Assembly (NCBI GenBank): GCA_002812745.2 | Contig: NCSJ02000140.1 | Coordinates: forward strand, 42,847 to 106,846 | Reading direction: 5' to 3' | Length of the DNA stretch: 64,000 bases | Origin: Scytalidium lignicola | Lineage: Eukaryota; Ascomycota; Leotiomycetes | Shown here: positions 11,818-24,604 of the stretch, piece after piece | Numbering within the stretch: position 1 is the stretch's first letter | Layout of the letters: each line of letters starts with the position of its first letter | Program-made: the position numbers and the translations under genes | The notes under the pieces: model-generated | The model's database searches: none | What the model was told of the DNA's origin: nothing | The model's input: the letters and a program-made list of their open reading frames with translations, nothing else

Positions 11818-14639
11818 ATATATTCTTATAATCTGATATAGTTTAAAAGTTCTTAGCTAAACTTCATAACCTTTTATAAGTAATATACAAAAATATATTA
11901 AATCTAGTATAATAATACTTTAATATATACCTTGTAGGTATTACCCTTGTTATAAGCATTAATACTTCTTTAAAAAGCATTCTTCTTATCTTTTTCTTGA
12001 TATTAATAAATTCNTTTAACCTTTTTATTAACAAATCCTTTAATATTAACAATCTCCTCTATATATATAGATATTATAACCTCCTTAATATAAGTAATAC
12101 AAGAATTAGTCTAGAAAACAAGTTGTAAAAGGAAATTATAGTTTAAAATTATATTAGCTTATTAAGATATATGTTTATTTATTAAAATCTAAGATGACTA
12201 TCTAGTTTGTATAATTAGTATCTTTATAATATTAATTATTCTAAAAAGACTACTTATAGAAGATACTTATTTAGTCAAAGAAGTCTAGGAAACCAAAATA
12301 AACTTTATATTATATATAAACTCTTTAAAAGCTCTTATAACCTTAGAATCTTATTCAAACAAAATTGAAAAGACTATTACAAACTGTTTTATAAAATAAT
12401 GATAAAATTAAACAACTTACTAACTTGACTTTATCCTTTAAACTGTTTAAACCTTTGAAGATAATAAAATAGTTGAAAATATAATAGTTATAAATAATAT
12501 TCTATCTGAAATAATCTGTAATAAAACAGGTTAACAGCTTATTAAAGTAGTATAATCTTAGTAAAGTATTAAAAGTAACCTTTTTTTATATTAATTAGTT
12601 TTTAAGCTTTAAAATAGAATTTTATACTTTAATTAAGAAAAATTTATATATATTAAGAGTAATTATATTTGTTTATTTACTAGTCTTAAAACTAAAGACT
12701 ATTCAATGTATAAGATGCTTCTTTTAACATAATATTAAAAGTTGTTCTTACTTTTAATATTGTTATATTTATAGATTTAACAATTATACTAAAGAGAATT
12801 ATCTTACTTATTATACAATTGTAAAACTGTATTCTTGCCTAATAAGATATGTATATTGTAAAAGCCTTTATTTAGTAGATAACTTGAAATGCCTTGTCTG
12901 GTTAACTCTAAATCAAATACTTACAAAAGTTAAACATTTTATTATTATCCAGGCTAACAAAACAGATTAGAAAAAGGCTTGTTTATTTGTAAACTACATT
13001 AGGATTATACTTAATAATATATAAATAGACAAAGTAACTTTATCTATATTTCTTCTAATAACATTAGTTTAATAACTCTTGTCAAACTCCTTTATAATAA
13101 TGTTTGCTCTTTGATATTTTATAACTAAGATTATAAACTTTTTCTTATTACTTATCCTTAATGTTTAATAACTATTGTTGTTTAGTTAAACCTCTTATAT
13201 TATTACAGATTAATATAAGAAGAGATGTTACCTTATATAAAATAATACTTATACTATTAAATAACTCTTCTATTAATATTATTCTCATTTAAGAACTATA
13301 TATTTTTACAAACTAGAAATAACAAATCATTAAGTTTTACTTAATGTATAAAGCCTTTACTTTACTTGATAATTAGGAAACTTGTCTACAAGTAATCTCT
13401 TATGTTTATAAAGGTATTAGACTTAAAACAGACTAATTATAACTTATTATCTTAAAGGATTTTATTTTCTTATAACTTTAAGGTTATAATACAACTCCTT
13501 TAAATATTATTAACGTTTATAATACTTTGTTTAGTAATATAAATATAAGTATAGTTGTTAAAACTCTTCTTATAATCTTATAATCACTTTTATAATCTGT
13601 ATTTATTGTAAGCAACTTCAATTTATACTACTTAATATAAGACTTAGACTACCTTTCTACCTTCAAGCAAGCAGATACTTTAATTACTTAACTTGAAGCT
13701 TATAACTTTATTTATATTATAAAGGTTAAAGAGTTTACTCAAAATGTTAATAATATACTTAATTTAACTTTTATCACAAGTTTTCTAAATATCTTAACAA
13801 CAAAAGCAAAGTATATAAACATAACCTTAAATTATAGTCTTTTGTTTACTATAATTAATTAGAATGCTTATAAACAAGAACTAGTTAAAAGATTATGACT
13901 AAAAACCTTTAATTTAGAATAGTTTATAAATATTTTATAAATAGTATTAGCTAATTTGCTAGTATTAACAGATATTTTACTATCTACTATACTAGACTTA
14001 ACAATTGCAAAATTAATAGATATTATTAATAATACTTATTCCTTATTAGCTACTAGAACTTTAGAATAAAATACTAGTTAACTATAGTAGAATAACAATT
14101 ACCTTGTAATTATACAAGCAAACTAGTCTTTATCTACTGCTGAAATAGTTTACAACTTATGAAATTTAATCTGTAAAGTAAAACAAGACTTTTAGTCTAA
14201 TAAGCTTGACTTAGTAAAAGAAATTAACAATATATTTAAGATGACAAAATAGTATTAGTCTACTAAGAACTATTATAATCCTCCTTTAGTTGATTTACAA
14301 GATCTTATTAACCTTATTACAAAAAGCATAAAGGAGAAGAAAGACTTTCTAATTAGAGAACTCCTTATTAATATTGTAAAAGTAAGTGATATCTCTTTTA
14401 ATACTTTGACAATTACCTTTAAAGTAATTCTCTTTTTGGAAATTATAATATAAAATATTCATAAAGTTATTTTAAAGGTTGGAAATATTGTTTTTAGTCT
14501 AAATAAGATCTTTATTAAAATTCTTCAACTAGCTTAGTCTTAAATCAAGCCTTTAATACTTTCTCTTTTTTAAAAATGTTTATTTATAAGTTATTATCTA
14601 GCTTATTTTTAGACTACAATTCTTGTAATTATCCTTAAG

Positions 14640-15960
14640 CTAAATAAAGCAGACTACTCCTCCTTAAGATCTTATCAGCTAATTATACTTCTTTCAATAC
14701 TTAGAAAAAGTTTNAAAAAGACTAATTATTTGTAAAATAGCATAATTAACAATAATCTTACAAATTATAAGTGAATAACAATTTAAAGCTCTTCTTTTAT
14801 AATTTGTAATAGACTTAACAACTTACTTAATATATAATATAAAAATAGTCTTAGTTAATAAGTCTAAAGCTTCTTTTCTAACAATGAATGTTAAAGGTAC
14901 ATTTAACATAATCCTTTTTAGATAACTTGTTTGTAGACTATAAGAGTAAGGTTAGTTAGACTATCTAATTAAGTAAGTATAGTCTTTTACTATTAGTTAG
15001 TTTGTCAAGATTTACTTTGATAGAGAAATAAGCTTATTAATTAATATTTAGTATAACCTTTTACAAAGTTCTTTAATCTCCTTAATTCTCTTTATATTAT
15101 ATATTGCCTTACTCTTTTAACTAAGTAGACTAAAAAGTAGATTTAAATATATAAATGATATAAGCTTATTTATAGTTTTAATAAATTTACAAAGTAATTA
15201 TGAAATACTTTAAAAAGACTTTTAAGAAGCATTTAATTAAGGTTTAGAAGAAAGGATAACCTTTGATCTTAAAAAGTCAGAATTAATACATTTTACTAGA
15301 AATACAAAGGATTTATACTTATTTGTTAGCTTATAAGTAAAAACTAGAATATATATAATTTAAGAAGATACTAAACTATTATAATGGCTAAGAGTTTTCT
15401 TTGATTGTAAACTTAACTTTAAATATCATATTTGTATTTTATCTATAAAAGTACTTATAATTAGTAATACTCTTTACTCTTTAAGGAAAACTACTTATAA
15501 GGTCNTTTTTTATTTTTCTTCAACAGGTTATAATAACTTATATTTTGAAGAAAGGCTATTATGTAATTAAAACTTAATAACCTNAAAAAGTCAAGAGTAA
15601 CTTGTAGAAGAGCCTCTTTAAAGTAGACTAATAATAATATTCTTTTATATCTTTAGCTATTAAAGAAGGTAATTCTTATAAGTACTTATATAATTCTTCT
15701 AGTTTACTAAACTATCTAAACCTTTGCTTTATACAAAGAGTTATAGTTATAATTACTAAAGATTAAACTTAATTTAATCTTATAAACTTTTATAGTTTAT
15801 ACAACTTGTTTAGACTTGTTATATCCTTTATAGATTTATACAAATAAGATTCTCTAGAATAAAAGGCTAAATACTTAATTAGTATAACTTTTACTAACTC
15901 TTCTTAAGTTAGAGAAAGTTAACCTAATTTAATATACCTTATAAAAGGCTAAAGAGCCTT
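14640..15960 (+). pseudogene. LINE reverse transcriptase relic
   Basis: Within the Tad-like element. Ordered RT motifs can be followed in shifting plus-strand frames: ADYSSLRSYQLIILLS (finger region), MNVKGTFNIILF (catalytic A block, where VSGAFD is usual), SSLISLILFILY (the GSPLSPILF region), KYINDISLF (the YVDD-type C block, with the first Asp now Asn), and ELIHFTR. Each difference from the family consensus fits C-to-T or G-to-A change. The protein would have been RNA-directed DNA polymerase for target-primed reverse transcription. Confidence 0.6.
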
Positions 15961-16941
15961 ATACAGAAATAACTGCTTAGATTAATAACTTATAAGGTTA
16001 AACAAAGGAAAAGGTAATAAAAGACTTTTTAGACTTCTTTCTATTAATCTTATAATTAAATCTACAAGTCTTTTCCAATAGTTCAAAAAACAAGGTTATA
16101 AACAATGTTATTAGTAGTAAAGTAGTAATTTATCAAAACGGATATTAAAAGGATTAAAAGGCCTTTTCCCTTAACTATAATGTTAAGGTCTTTAACATTA
16201 AAGTTGTAATAGTCTTTTATAAAACAAACATAGCCTTTAATTCTTCTTTTTCAAAGTATACTACTAACTTTTAGATCTTTCTTAATAACCTTGAAGTTAT
16301 AATATAACTTCTTGTACCCTTAATAAGCTTATCATAAGCTATCTTTACAAAGTTCTACAAAGTAACTTATAAATGGCTATTATAACTCTATTATCCTAAA
16401 GTTACTTCTGGATTAGTACAAGTTTAATAAGCCTTTGGACATTTAAATATCCTTAATAACAAAAAGGTTAATCTAACTACTAAGGAAAAGGTTTTACTCC
16501 CCTTGTTAACAGTTATAATTTATATTCTTATATCCTTAAAGTAAATCCTACAAACAATTGTAAAGTAAGCTCTTATACAACTTTAAGTTTTCACAACTTT
16601 TGTAAACTATCAAAACCTAATAATAAGTTATATTCTATTAATAAACAAACTTCAAATATTATATAATACCTTAGGTTATATATTTATAGCTTATTTATAA
16701 CATAAAGACTTTACTGTATATTATAAGTAGTTTAATTATAAAAATACAACTTTATTTTACTCTTGTAAACAAGTTAAATTATTATTCTACTTTTACTTTT
16801 ACAAAAAGAGTATTATTTACAAAAGGATTTATAACTTGCTTACATTAAAGGTACTCTTATAACTACTTGAGATTGTAAAAGGAGTTATAACACTAATAAA
16901 CTAGATTATAAAATCTAAATATTTTACAGAGATTTACTATT

Positions 16942-17161
16942 TGTTAAGGATTATGGACGATTAGTCCTAGACAGTGAACCGACGTCGGGTGCAAGAGGAT
17001 AAGGTGTGTGTATTGTACAGATTAATTCTTGAAGAGCTCTTCTCCCCTTAGCAATGTTAATGTACAAGTAAGCACGTGACTTCGCTACTCTAAGGATGAT
17101 TAAGTAGGTCTCCTCTGCTACTACAGTACAGCTCTGAGGATCCGCCTTCAGGTTCTTAACA
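16942..17161. repeat. Solo LTR (220 bp) with 5-bp target duplication
   Basis: Begins TGTTAAGGA and ends TTCTTAACA, an LTR-type TG...CA boundary with a 7-bp inverted terminal match TGTTAAG/CTTAACA. It is flanked on both sides by CTATT (16937-16941 and 17162-17166). Its base composition is clearly less AT-rich than the LINE it interrupts. It probably arose by LTR-LTR recombination of an LTR element, after the host LINE had been mutated. It does not match the gypsy or Copia LTRs in this window. Confidence 0.88.
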
Positions 17162-17430
17162 CTATTATTATAATAAAGAATATTATAGATTATAAAAACT
17201 ACTAATAGCTTATAAAGCCTTAAAAGCTTATTTGTAAACTCTTTCNTTTTTGTTTGTATTATTATTTGTTATCTTATTTTCCTTTTATAAAATTAAAAAC
17301 AAATGGAAAGCTAAGGAGAAATAAGGCATCAAGTTAATGGTAAAGAGGATTAATCACAAGCTAATGATAATTCTAATCATTTATAAGAGATAACAGGTTA
17401 ATAGTTGTAGAATTGTATAAATACAATTAT

Positions 17431-17866
17431 TATTAAAAAGCTTTATACTAGTAAACTAGATAACACTTTAGAGGGCTTCCCTCTTTAACATCTTATGATC
17501 CATAAGGTTCTTCTAGGACACATGTCTAGACATATGCTTGTTAAACGTTAAATAGAAATATATACACATATATATACACACTTTAAAAATAGTAAGGCAA
17601 TTCAAGTAACTAGAATATATATTAAACATGTTTTACCATTGAAGAAATAATACTTTACTTGCAAACCTTACTCTACGCTTTTACTACCTTGTCAGACGTT
17701 GTCTTGACATCCTAGGACACCAGAATAGCTTAATTATCCTCTGAACTAGCCATATCTTCAATACTATCTCCTTTTCTCTTTATAGCCTTTACAAACTCTT
17801 TCTTAAGGATTACAAAATAATTAAAAGATAACTAATTAATTTACAGACTAACTATGGAATATTAGG
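17431..17866. other. AT-rich spacer between LINE copies
   Basis: No coding capacity recognised. Contains ATATAT/ACACAT low-complexity DNA near 17565-17590. It may be LINE 3' or 5' untranslated DNA. Confidence 0.35.
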
Positions 17867-19186
17867 ACATATTCTTATAGTTTGATACAGTTTAGAAGCT
17901 TTTAGCCAGACTTCACAATCCTTTATAAGTAATGTACAAAGATATATCAAATCTAGTATAATAACATTTTGATATATACCTTGTGGGTATTACCTTTATT
18001 ATAAGCATTAACATCTCTTTAAAAAGCATTTCTCTTATTTCTTCCTTAATATTAATAGATTCTTTAACCTTTTTATCAATAAATCTTTTAATATTAACAA
18101 TTTCCTTTATATATACAGATATTATAGTCTCCTTAATATAAGTAATATAAGAATTAGTCTAGAAAACAGGTTATAAAAGGAAATTATAACTTAAAACTGT
18201 ATTAACTTATTAAGATATATGTTTATTTATTAGAATCTAAGACAATTATCTAGCTTATATAATTAACATCTTTATAATATTAGTCATTCTAAAGAAATTA
18301 CTTATAGAAGATGTTTATCTAGTCAAAGAAGTCTAAGAAACTAAAATAAGCTTTGTATTATACACAAACTCTTTAAAAGCTCTTATAACCTTAGAATCTT
18401 ATTCAGACAAAATCAAAAAAGACTATTATAAATTATTCTATAAAACAATAATAAGATTGAATAACTTATTAACTTAACTTTGTCCTTTAAACTGTCTAAA
18501 CTTTTAAAGACAATAAAACAATTNAAAAATACAATAGTTATAAATGATATTCTATTTAAAATAGTTTATAATGAAATAGGCTAACAGCTTATTAAAGTAG
18601 TACAATCCTAGCAAAGTATCAAAAGTAACCTTTTCTATACTAATTAATTTTTAAACTTTAAGATAGAATCTTATACTCTGATTAAGAAAAATCTATATAT
18701 ATTAAGAATAACTATATTTACTTATTTGTTAATCTTAAAACCAAAGACTATTTAATGTATAAGATACTTCTTTTAACATAATACTAGAAGTTACTCTTGT
18801 TTTTAACGTTATTGTATTTGTAAATTTAACAATTATACCAAAAAGAACTATCTTACTTATTGTATAATTATAAAACCATATTCTTGTTTAACAAGATATA
18901 TATATTGTAAAGGCCTTCATCTAGTAGATAACTTAAAATGCCTTGTCTAGTTAACTTTAAATTAAACACTTATAAAAGTTAAATGCTTTATTATTATCCA
19001 AGCTAATAAAACAAATTAGAAAAAGGCTTGTTTATTTATAAATTGTACTAGGATTATACTTAATAATATACAAATGGATAGAATAACTTTATTTATATCT
19101 CTTCTAATAATACTAGTCTAATAACTCTTATTAGACTTCTTTATAATAACATTTGCCTTTTGATATTTTACAGTTAAGATTGTAAA
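17867..19186 (+). mobile_element. Second copy of the LINE 5' part, cut by a gypsy LTR
   Basis: Aligns along its length with 11818-13135, starting at ATTCTTATA and sharing blocks such as TAAGCATTAA and TTTAAAAAGCATT. Differences are mostly C/T and G/A transitions. Similarity stops exactly where the LTR at 19187 begins, so the gypsy element inserted into, or recombined at, this copy. It carries the gag region only. Confidence 0.7.
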
Positions 19187-19501
19187 TGTTACAAAACTAC
19201 GCTATCCAGATTACTAGATAGCCAAGGGTAAGGTAGATGTTCAAGGACAATGGAAATGTATGACATAAGCAACTAAGTCAAGAGTAAGATCTAGTATTGT
19301 ATTTAGGTTGAACATGAGGAGTTTACTCTCATGTTCTTATAATGTGCTTATATAGATAATGAAATACAGTTAGACCTCTTAGACCCTCCAAGTCCTCTAA
19401 GTCTAATCATGTCATGTGATCACTAGGTTCTCTATATACACTTTACTGTGTATCAAGCCTTAGGCTTACATTAATCAGCTTGTTAAGTTAAACTTATAAC
19501 A
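19187..19501 (-). repeat. 3' LTR of a minus-strand gypsy element
   Basis: 315 bp, TG...CA bounded in both orientations (TGTTACAAAAC ... TTATAACA on the plus strand). It is the reverse-complement partner of 54797-55103, which is the 5' LTR of a plus-strand relative. On its inner side, AAAAAGGGGATAA read on the minus strand is a good polypurine tract directly before the LTR. This fixes it as the 3' LTR. Confidence 0.82.
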
Positions 19502-22500
19502 TTATCCCCTTTTTACACTAGTATTACCTTAATGCTTAATTGTCATTATGAACAATCTTATTGTTCATTAATCTATTCTTTCTTTCCAACATGCTATCAA
19601 AATGCTTGTTTCTTGATGATATTGTTCTAGAAGAAAAAGGAAGATCATGAAAATACCAAGAAGTATTAAACTTAAGAGATTATATAACCAAGTACAGTAT
19701 TAAGATATCTTCTTGTGATTTCTACGCTTGAAACAGTTTGACTTGCCTAATAGTTTCTGAATCTAACTGTTGTAATAAGTACACTTGACAAAGGCATAAG
19801 TGCAAAAGTAAGAGTATTCTTGTAACTTCTTGGGAAATCCTTGATAAGGAAGAGGCTTGTCTTAAGGTCAAGGAGGAAAAGGCTACTTAGGTTATGGCTA
19901 AGAACATAGCTTGTCTTGCTTACCTTTGTAAACAAAAGAAGTTCTTTTGCAAACATATTAGTAAAATGATCTGCTATGGACTTTCTTCTTTGGACAAGTT
20001 AAAAGTTGTAGAAGAGAAAGAGAGGCAAGAGAAGTTGTCTGAAGAGTTATGTTCTGTCTCCATAGGCAAGGCTTCTTCTTCTGTTGTTAACCTCTTCTTC
20101 TTTGACCTTGCAATTCCATTGCCTAGAAATCCATTCTAAGATGAGTTTGATAATATACTTTTAATAACTCTTCATAGCTTATGAGATTAAAAGTAAGTTC
20201 TTATCTATTTTCACTTTCTGGATATCCTATTTATTTAACTAAATATTATAATTTCTTATAATATACTTTATAACTAATGATTTTCTCAACTTTATATTCT
20301 TTTTCTAGATCAACTTCTTCTAGTATCAATGTTTAAGCATTTTTAAGTATTAGTTTAAGAAGTAAAATATAGAAAACAAGATGTATCTTAACTATTACTG
20401 GTAATTTCAATTTATATGTTAAAGGTCTATAAACTTCCTTGATTTTATATAATCTTATCTTTACCTAATCTAGTTTATTATTTAGTCTTGTTGTTTTGAT
20501 GTTTTTTTCTAAGAAGATAAACTTTATCCTCTTTTTTTGTATGCTAGTTCTATTAAGTATTTATAATTATAATACTTCTTTATTCTTTCTTTAGTATATT
20601 GAAGTGAGTTCTTGATCTTTTCTTGTATTTCTTCTATTTGTTTTATATGAATCTTTGTTGATTTGCTTGTGGATTCTAATTCTAATTTAGTATAAAACCT
20701 TTTTGGNTTTTTGTTTGTAATTTGTATAAAATGGAGTAATCTTAGTTGATTTGTATAGTGTATTATTATATGCTATCTCTGTTATTAACAAGTAATTAAC
20801 TTAATTATCTTGATTATAGTTGATATAACATCTAAGGTATTCTTTTAACTATCCATTCAAACATTTTGTTTTCCTATTAGTCTGTAGATATTATGCTGTT
20901 GACAATTTCCTCTTAACTCTTATTCTTATTGTTATTGTTTCTTAAAACTTAAATATAAATCTAGTATCTTTATTAGAGATGATTTGTTTTAATAGTCTTT
21001 ACTAAGACATTATTCTTTGTAAGAATATGTTAGTTACCTCTTTTACTCCTCAGGTTTCCTTGAACAGTTTAAATATTGCAAAATTAGTATAATGTTCAGT
21101 TATTATAAAGATGAAGTTATACTTGACCTTTATTGTATAATCTGTGGAAACTAGTAGTTTTATAATAAAATCCTATCTGATTAGTTTTTATAGATTGTTA
21201 AGTATCTATGTAAGGTGTAATTGTCCTTAAGGCTTCTTTCTTGGATTCTTAACCTTCTTACAGATTTCACATTTTACGATTACTTTCTTAATTATTGATT
21301 ATAGTTTTACAATAAAGTAATCTTTATTAATTTGGTAATAGTATTAAGTTACTCTTATATGTCTATTGTATAATAGACTATATTATTCTTTGACAAACTC
21401 TTTTGCTAATTTTATAAGTATGTATAACCTTTTGTTTTTATACTAAATGTCTTTGATTTTCTCTTATTTACCTTTAGTTATGTCTGGTAAAGTGTTTTCT
21501 TCTTTTTCCTTTTTGGTAGTTTTACTGATTTGATTAGTTTAGTATTTGTTTGTCATTGTTATGATAGTTATAAGTTGNCTTTTTATTATACATTAGGAAT
21601 CTGTTCTTGTCTTCTTTTAATATAAGTTTACTTTCTTCNTTTTTCTTTAGTTGAGTACTTAGATTTCTAACTTAAAGTATTTACTTTTCTATTGTCTTTG
21701 CCTTTAATATAAGTAATCTTGAAATTATACTTAGATAANNTTTTTTGCTTATTGTACTTGTCTTATATTCAATTGCTTGGTTGTCATGAAGTATTAGAGG
21801 TTATAGTGATTTNAAAGTATATNAANTNTTTTGNTANATCTNANANNATANACTNTTNAATGCTTTAAAGCTTTTATNATGGNTAACATTTCCTTATCTG
21901 ATNTTTNNTAATTTCNTTTTTNCAACATTCAACTTTCTTAACTAAAATGCTAATAGTACTTAATAATGTTATTTACTAATCTACTGTAATTATGATAATA
22001 TAACTTCTAATATTACATTAAAGGTATTAGTTTTAATTCATATTCCTTTCTCTAAATCAAAGATTCTTAAGAAACTTCCTTTTATAAAAGTATCCTTAAT
22101 ACTTTAGAATACTTCTTTCACAGTATTATTCTATTCATAAGCTTACTCTTTCTTCATGAGTTTAATCAATAGTACAAAGATCTTAGAATAGTCTTTTACA
22201 AATCTTCAATAATAGTTAATTAATCTTAAGAAACTCTATAGTTGCTTAACAGTCTTAAGTAGTTCTTATTCTTTAATTAACTGTATCTTGTTATCAAGAG
22301 TTTTTATTCTTTCTCTAGAAATACAATGTCCTAAGAACTAGACTTATTCCTTATGAAATTTACATTTCATCAGTTTGCAATGTAATCTTGCCTTCTACAA
22401 TGTTTGTAGAACAAGCTTAACATACTCCTTGTATTCTTTAATACTCTTCAAGTAAATGATTATATCATCAAGATATACTATTATGAATTTCTTTAAATAT

Positions 22501-24295
22501 TTTTTTAATATCCAATTTATTATTCTTTATTATGTTGTTAAAGCATTGATTATACTAAACATCATAATCAATAACTTAAATAATCTGTATTTTGTTCAAA
22601 TAACAACTTTCCATTTGTTACTTCTTTTAATCCTAACCAAATTAAACACTAACTACAAGTCTAACTTGATGAATATAACAACTCCCTTCAACTTGTCCAT
22701 CATTGAATTTATCAATAATAAGAGGTATTAGTCTTTCTTAATCTTATTATTCAAGTGTTTGTAGTTATTACAAGGTTATCCTAACAGATTATCTTCCTTC
22801 TTCATATAATGTAATAGTACTTTAACTTTACTATAACCTTCTCTATATAAACCTCTAAGTACCATTTTTTTNAAGTAATCATTTTTTNCATTATTTTGTC
22901 CTTAGCAAGAGTTGTTTAATAAATTAGTCCATAGGCTAATCTAAACCCCTCTTTGAGCTTTATCTTATAATCTTATGATTTGTGCTCAGGTAAGGCTGAA
23001 TCATCAAGTCTTTTTATGAATAACTTTAGCTATTCATAATATTCTTTAAGAATATATTTTATAATCTTATTAACATGGACAACTCTTAAAAATACAATTT
23101 CTTCTAAGAAGGTAATCTTACTTGTTCTCCAATTAATTATTAGATTATGCTTCCTTATCCATTTGATTCCTAATATAACTTGATATATTCTTAACTTTAT
23201 AATATCAAAAGATATCTTCTCTTAGTGGTTATTGCCATATCTTATATCTAAGTTCTAAGTTTGAATGTCAACATACTTCTAAACCTTGATACTGTTCATT
23301 AATGATATTAGATAGCTATTATCCTTAACTCTTGTGTTAAGTCCAAGTTGTTTTACAACTTATTCATTGATGAAGTTCCTTTTAACTCCTAAATCAATCA
23401 AGGCTCTTATTAACTTTCTGTACAATTCTATGTCTATGTATAATAATCCTTTACTGTTCATGAAGTAAAGATTAATATTCTTAACATTGTCAACCAATAC
23501 ATCATCTTTAATCTTTAGATCTTCAGTATTTTCTTAAAGTTCCTCAAACAACATTATTTGTCTTACAACAAAGTTTCTCAACCTTAGTCCATCTAGGCTT
23601 CTATTGTTTATAAATACACAAGCATCTTATACTTATTTTACCATTTCATTTCCAAGGCATTCCTTTATCTTAGTAATAAAGATATTACTTTCCTTAGGAA
23701 TTCTTCTTACAAAATTCAAAGGATACATTACTACTTCCTAGTTGAACTGTTAATCAATTCTTTATATTAACTCATCCTCTTTTAGTAATATAATAAGTAC
23801 TTCTAAAGGTAATAAGTCTTCCTTTAGTTCATTAATCATAAGCAAAGCTCTTACATCTTAATTAACCAGTTTAACAATAATCTTAACTAGTTCTCTTTAC
23901 TCTTGTTAAGTATAATACTATTCAGCTTCAAGTAATTACTCTACTAATTTTCCTAGACCTTAGATTTCTCTGTACTATGTTTTTACTTTTAAACAATCTT
24001 ACTANCNAATTATTATTAGACAAATCCTTTAATATACTGAAAGTCAAATAAGTTAAAATATCCAGTTTTAACTATATTAGCTTGAAAATATTTACAAATT
24101 CCAGTAACTTCAGCTTTTAGTGAATGTTATTTTTCATAAGGAGCTTTAAATATAATTAAATTAAGAAATAGACTTAATAAGTCTACTTTTAATATTATTA
24201 TATGTTTAAAAAGTTAAGGAATATATACTGATGATATTATTGAAGAGAATTTAGAAAACTTACAAGAAATTGAATCAGAATTTGTTATTTAATTA
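19187..24295 (-). mobile_element. Ty3/gypsy retrotransposon, minus strand, 5' truncated
   Basis: Reading leftward on the minus strand: acidic gag-like DNA (about 24290-23400), a protease/RT region, the RT catalytic box FIIVYLDDIII near 22470-22500, then RNase H and integrase DNA down to about 20200. A less mutated 3' segment (19620-20150) and the 3' LTR follow. No 5' LTR is present before the tandem repeat at 24296. The copy aligns with 60219-62030 and, inverted, with 58424-60218. Frames are broken throughout. 21737-21925 is full of ambiguous bases. Confidence 0.7.
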
Positions 24296-24391
24296 TTAGT
24301 TCATTAGTTTATTAGTTTATTAGTTCATTAGTTTATTAGTTTATTAGTTCATTAGTTTATTAGTTTATTAGTTTATTAGTTTATTAGTTTA
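24296..24391. repeat. Tandem 8-bp repeat, 12 units
   Basis: Twelve uninterrupted units of TTAGTTTA or TTAGTTCA. The TTAGTTCA variant occurs at units 1, 4 and 7, giving a 24-bp higher-order period over the first nine units. It lies at the exact 5' edge of the gypsy relic. Confidence 0.95.
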
Positions 24392-24604
24392 GTATTTTAA
24401 CTGAATTAAAATTTATAGAATTATATAATTTTATGAAAAATACATTATTTTATGCAAAAGTAATTAATTTTATAATTAATTATTAAATTTAATAATTAAA
24501 TTGAATACTAAAATCTGTTAATTAAATTAAATTAAATTAGTAATTAAATTAAATTAAATTACTAATTAAATAAATTAATTAGTAATTAATTACTTTAATT
24601 TTTT
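24392..24604. repeat. AT-only low-complexity DNA
   Basis: Runs of AATTAAATTAAATTAG-type sequence forming the sharp edge between the RIP island and ordinary DNA at about 24605. Confidence 0.8.

Larger units (their letters stand above)
11818..17430 (+). mobile_element. Tad-like LINE retrotransposon, RIP-degraded, interrupted by a solo LTR
   Basis: A plus-strand non-LTR retrotransposon. The 5' portion (11818-13135) recurs at 17867-19186. A degraded zinc-knuckle-like QCIRCFF-stop-HNIKSC lies near 12700, as in Tad/I-clade gag proteins. Reverse transcriptase blocks follow from about 14650 to 15420: RSYQLIILL, FLTMNVKGTFNIILF, LISLILFILYIALLF, KKSELIHFTR and LNFKYHI, in the right order and broken by stops and N. 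A solo LTR is inserted at 16942-17161. The 3' boundary near 17430 is approximate. No functional ORF remains. Confidence 0.65.

Noticed and set aside
19747..20139. Opposed open frames on both strands
   Set aside because: They fall in the less mutated 3' part of the minus-strand gypsy element; no independent gene is indicated.
22456..22731. Plus-strand frame MIISSRYTIMNFF
   Set aside because: Antisense of the gypsy RT catalytic box; the same image appears at 61923.
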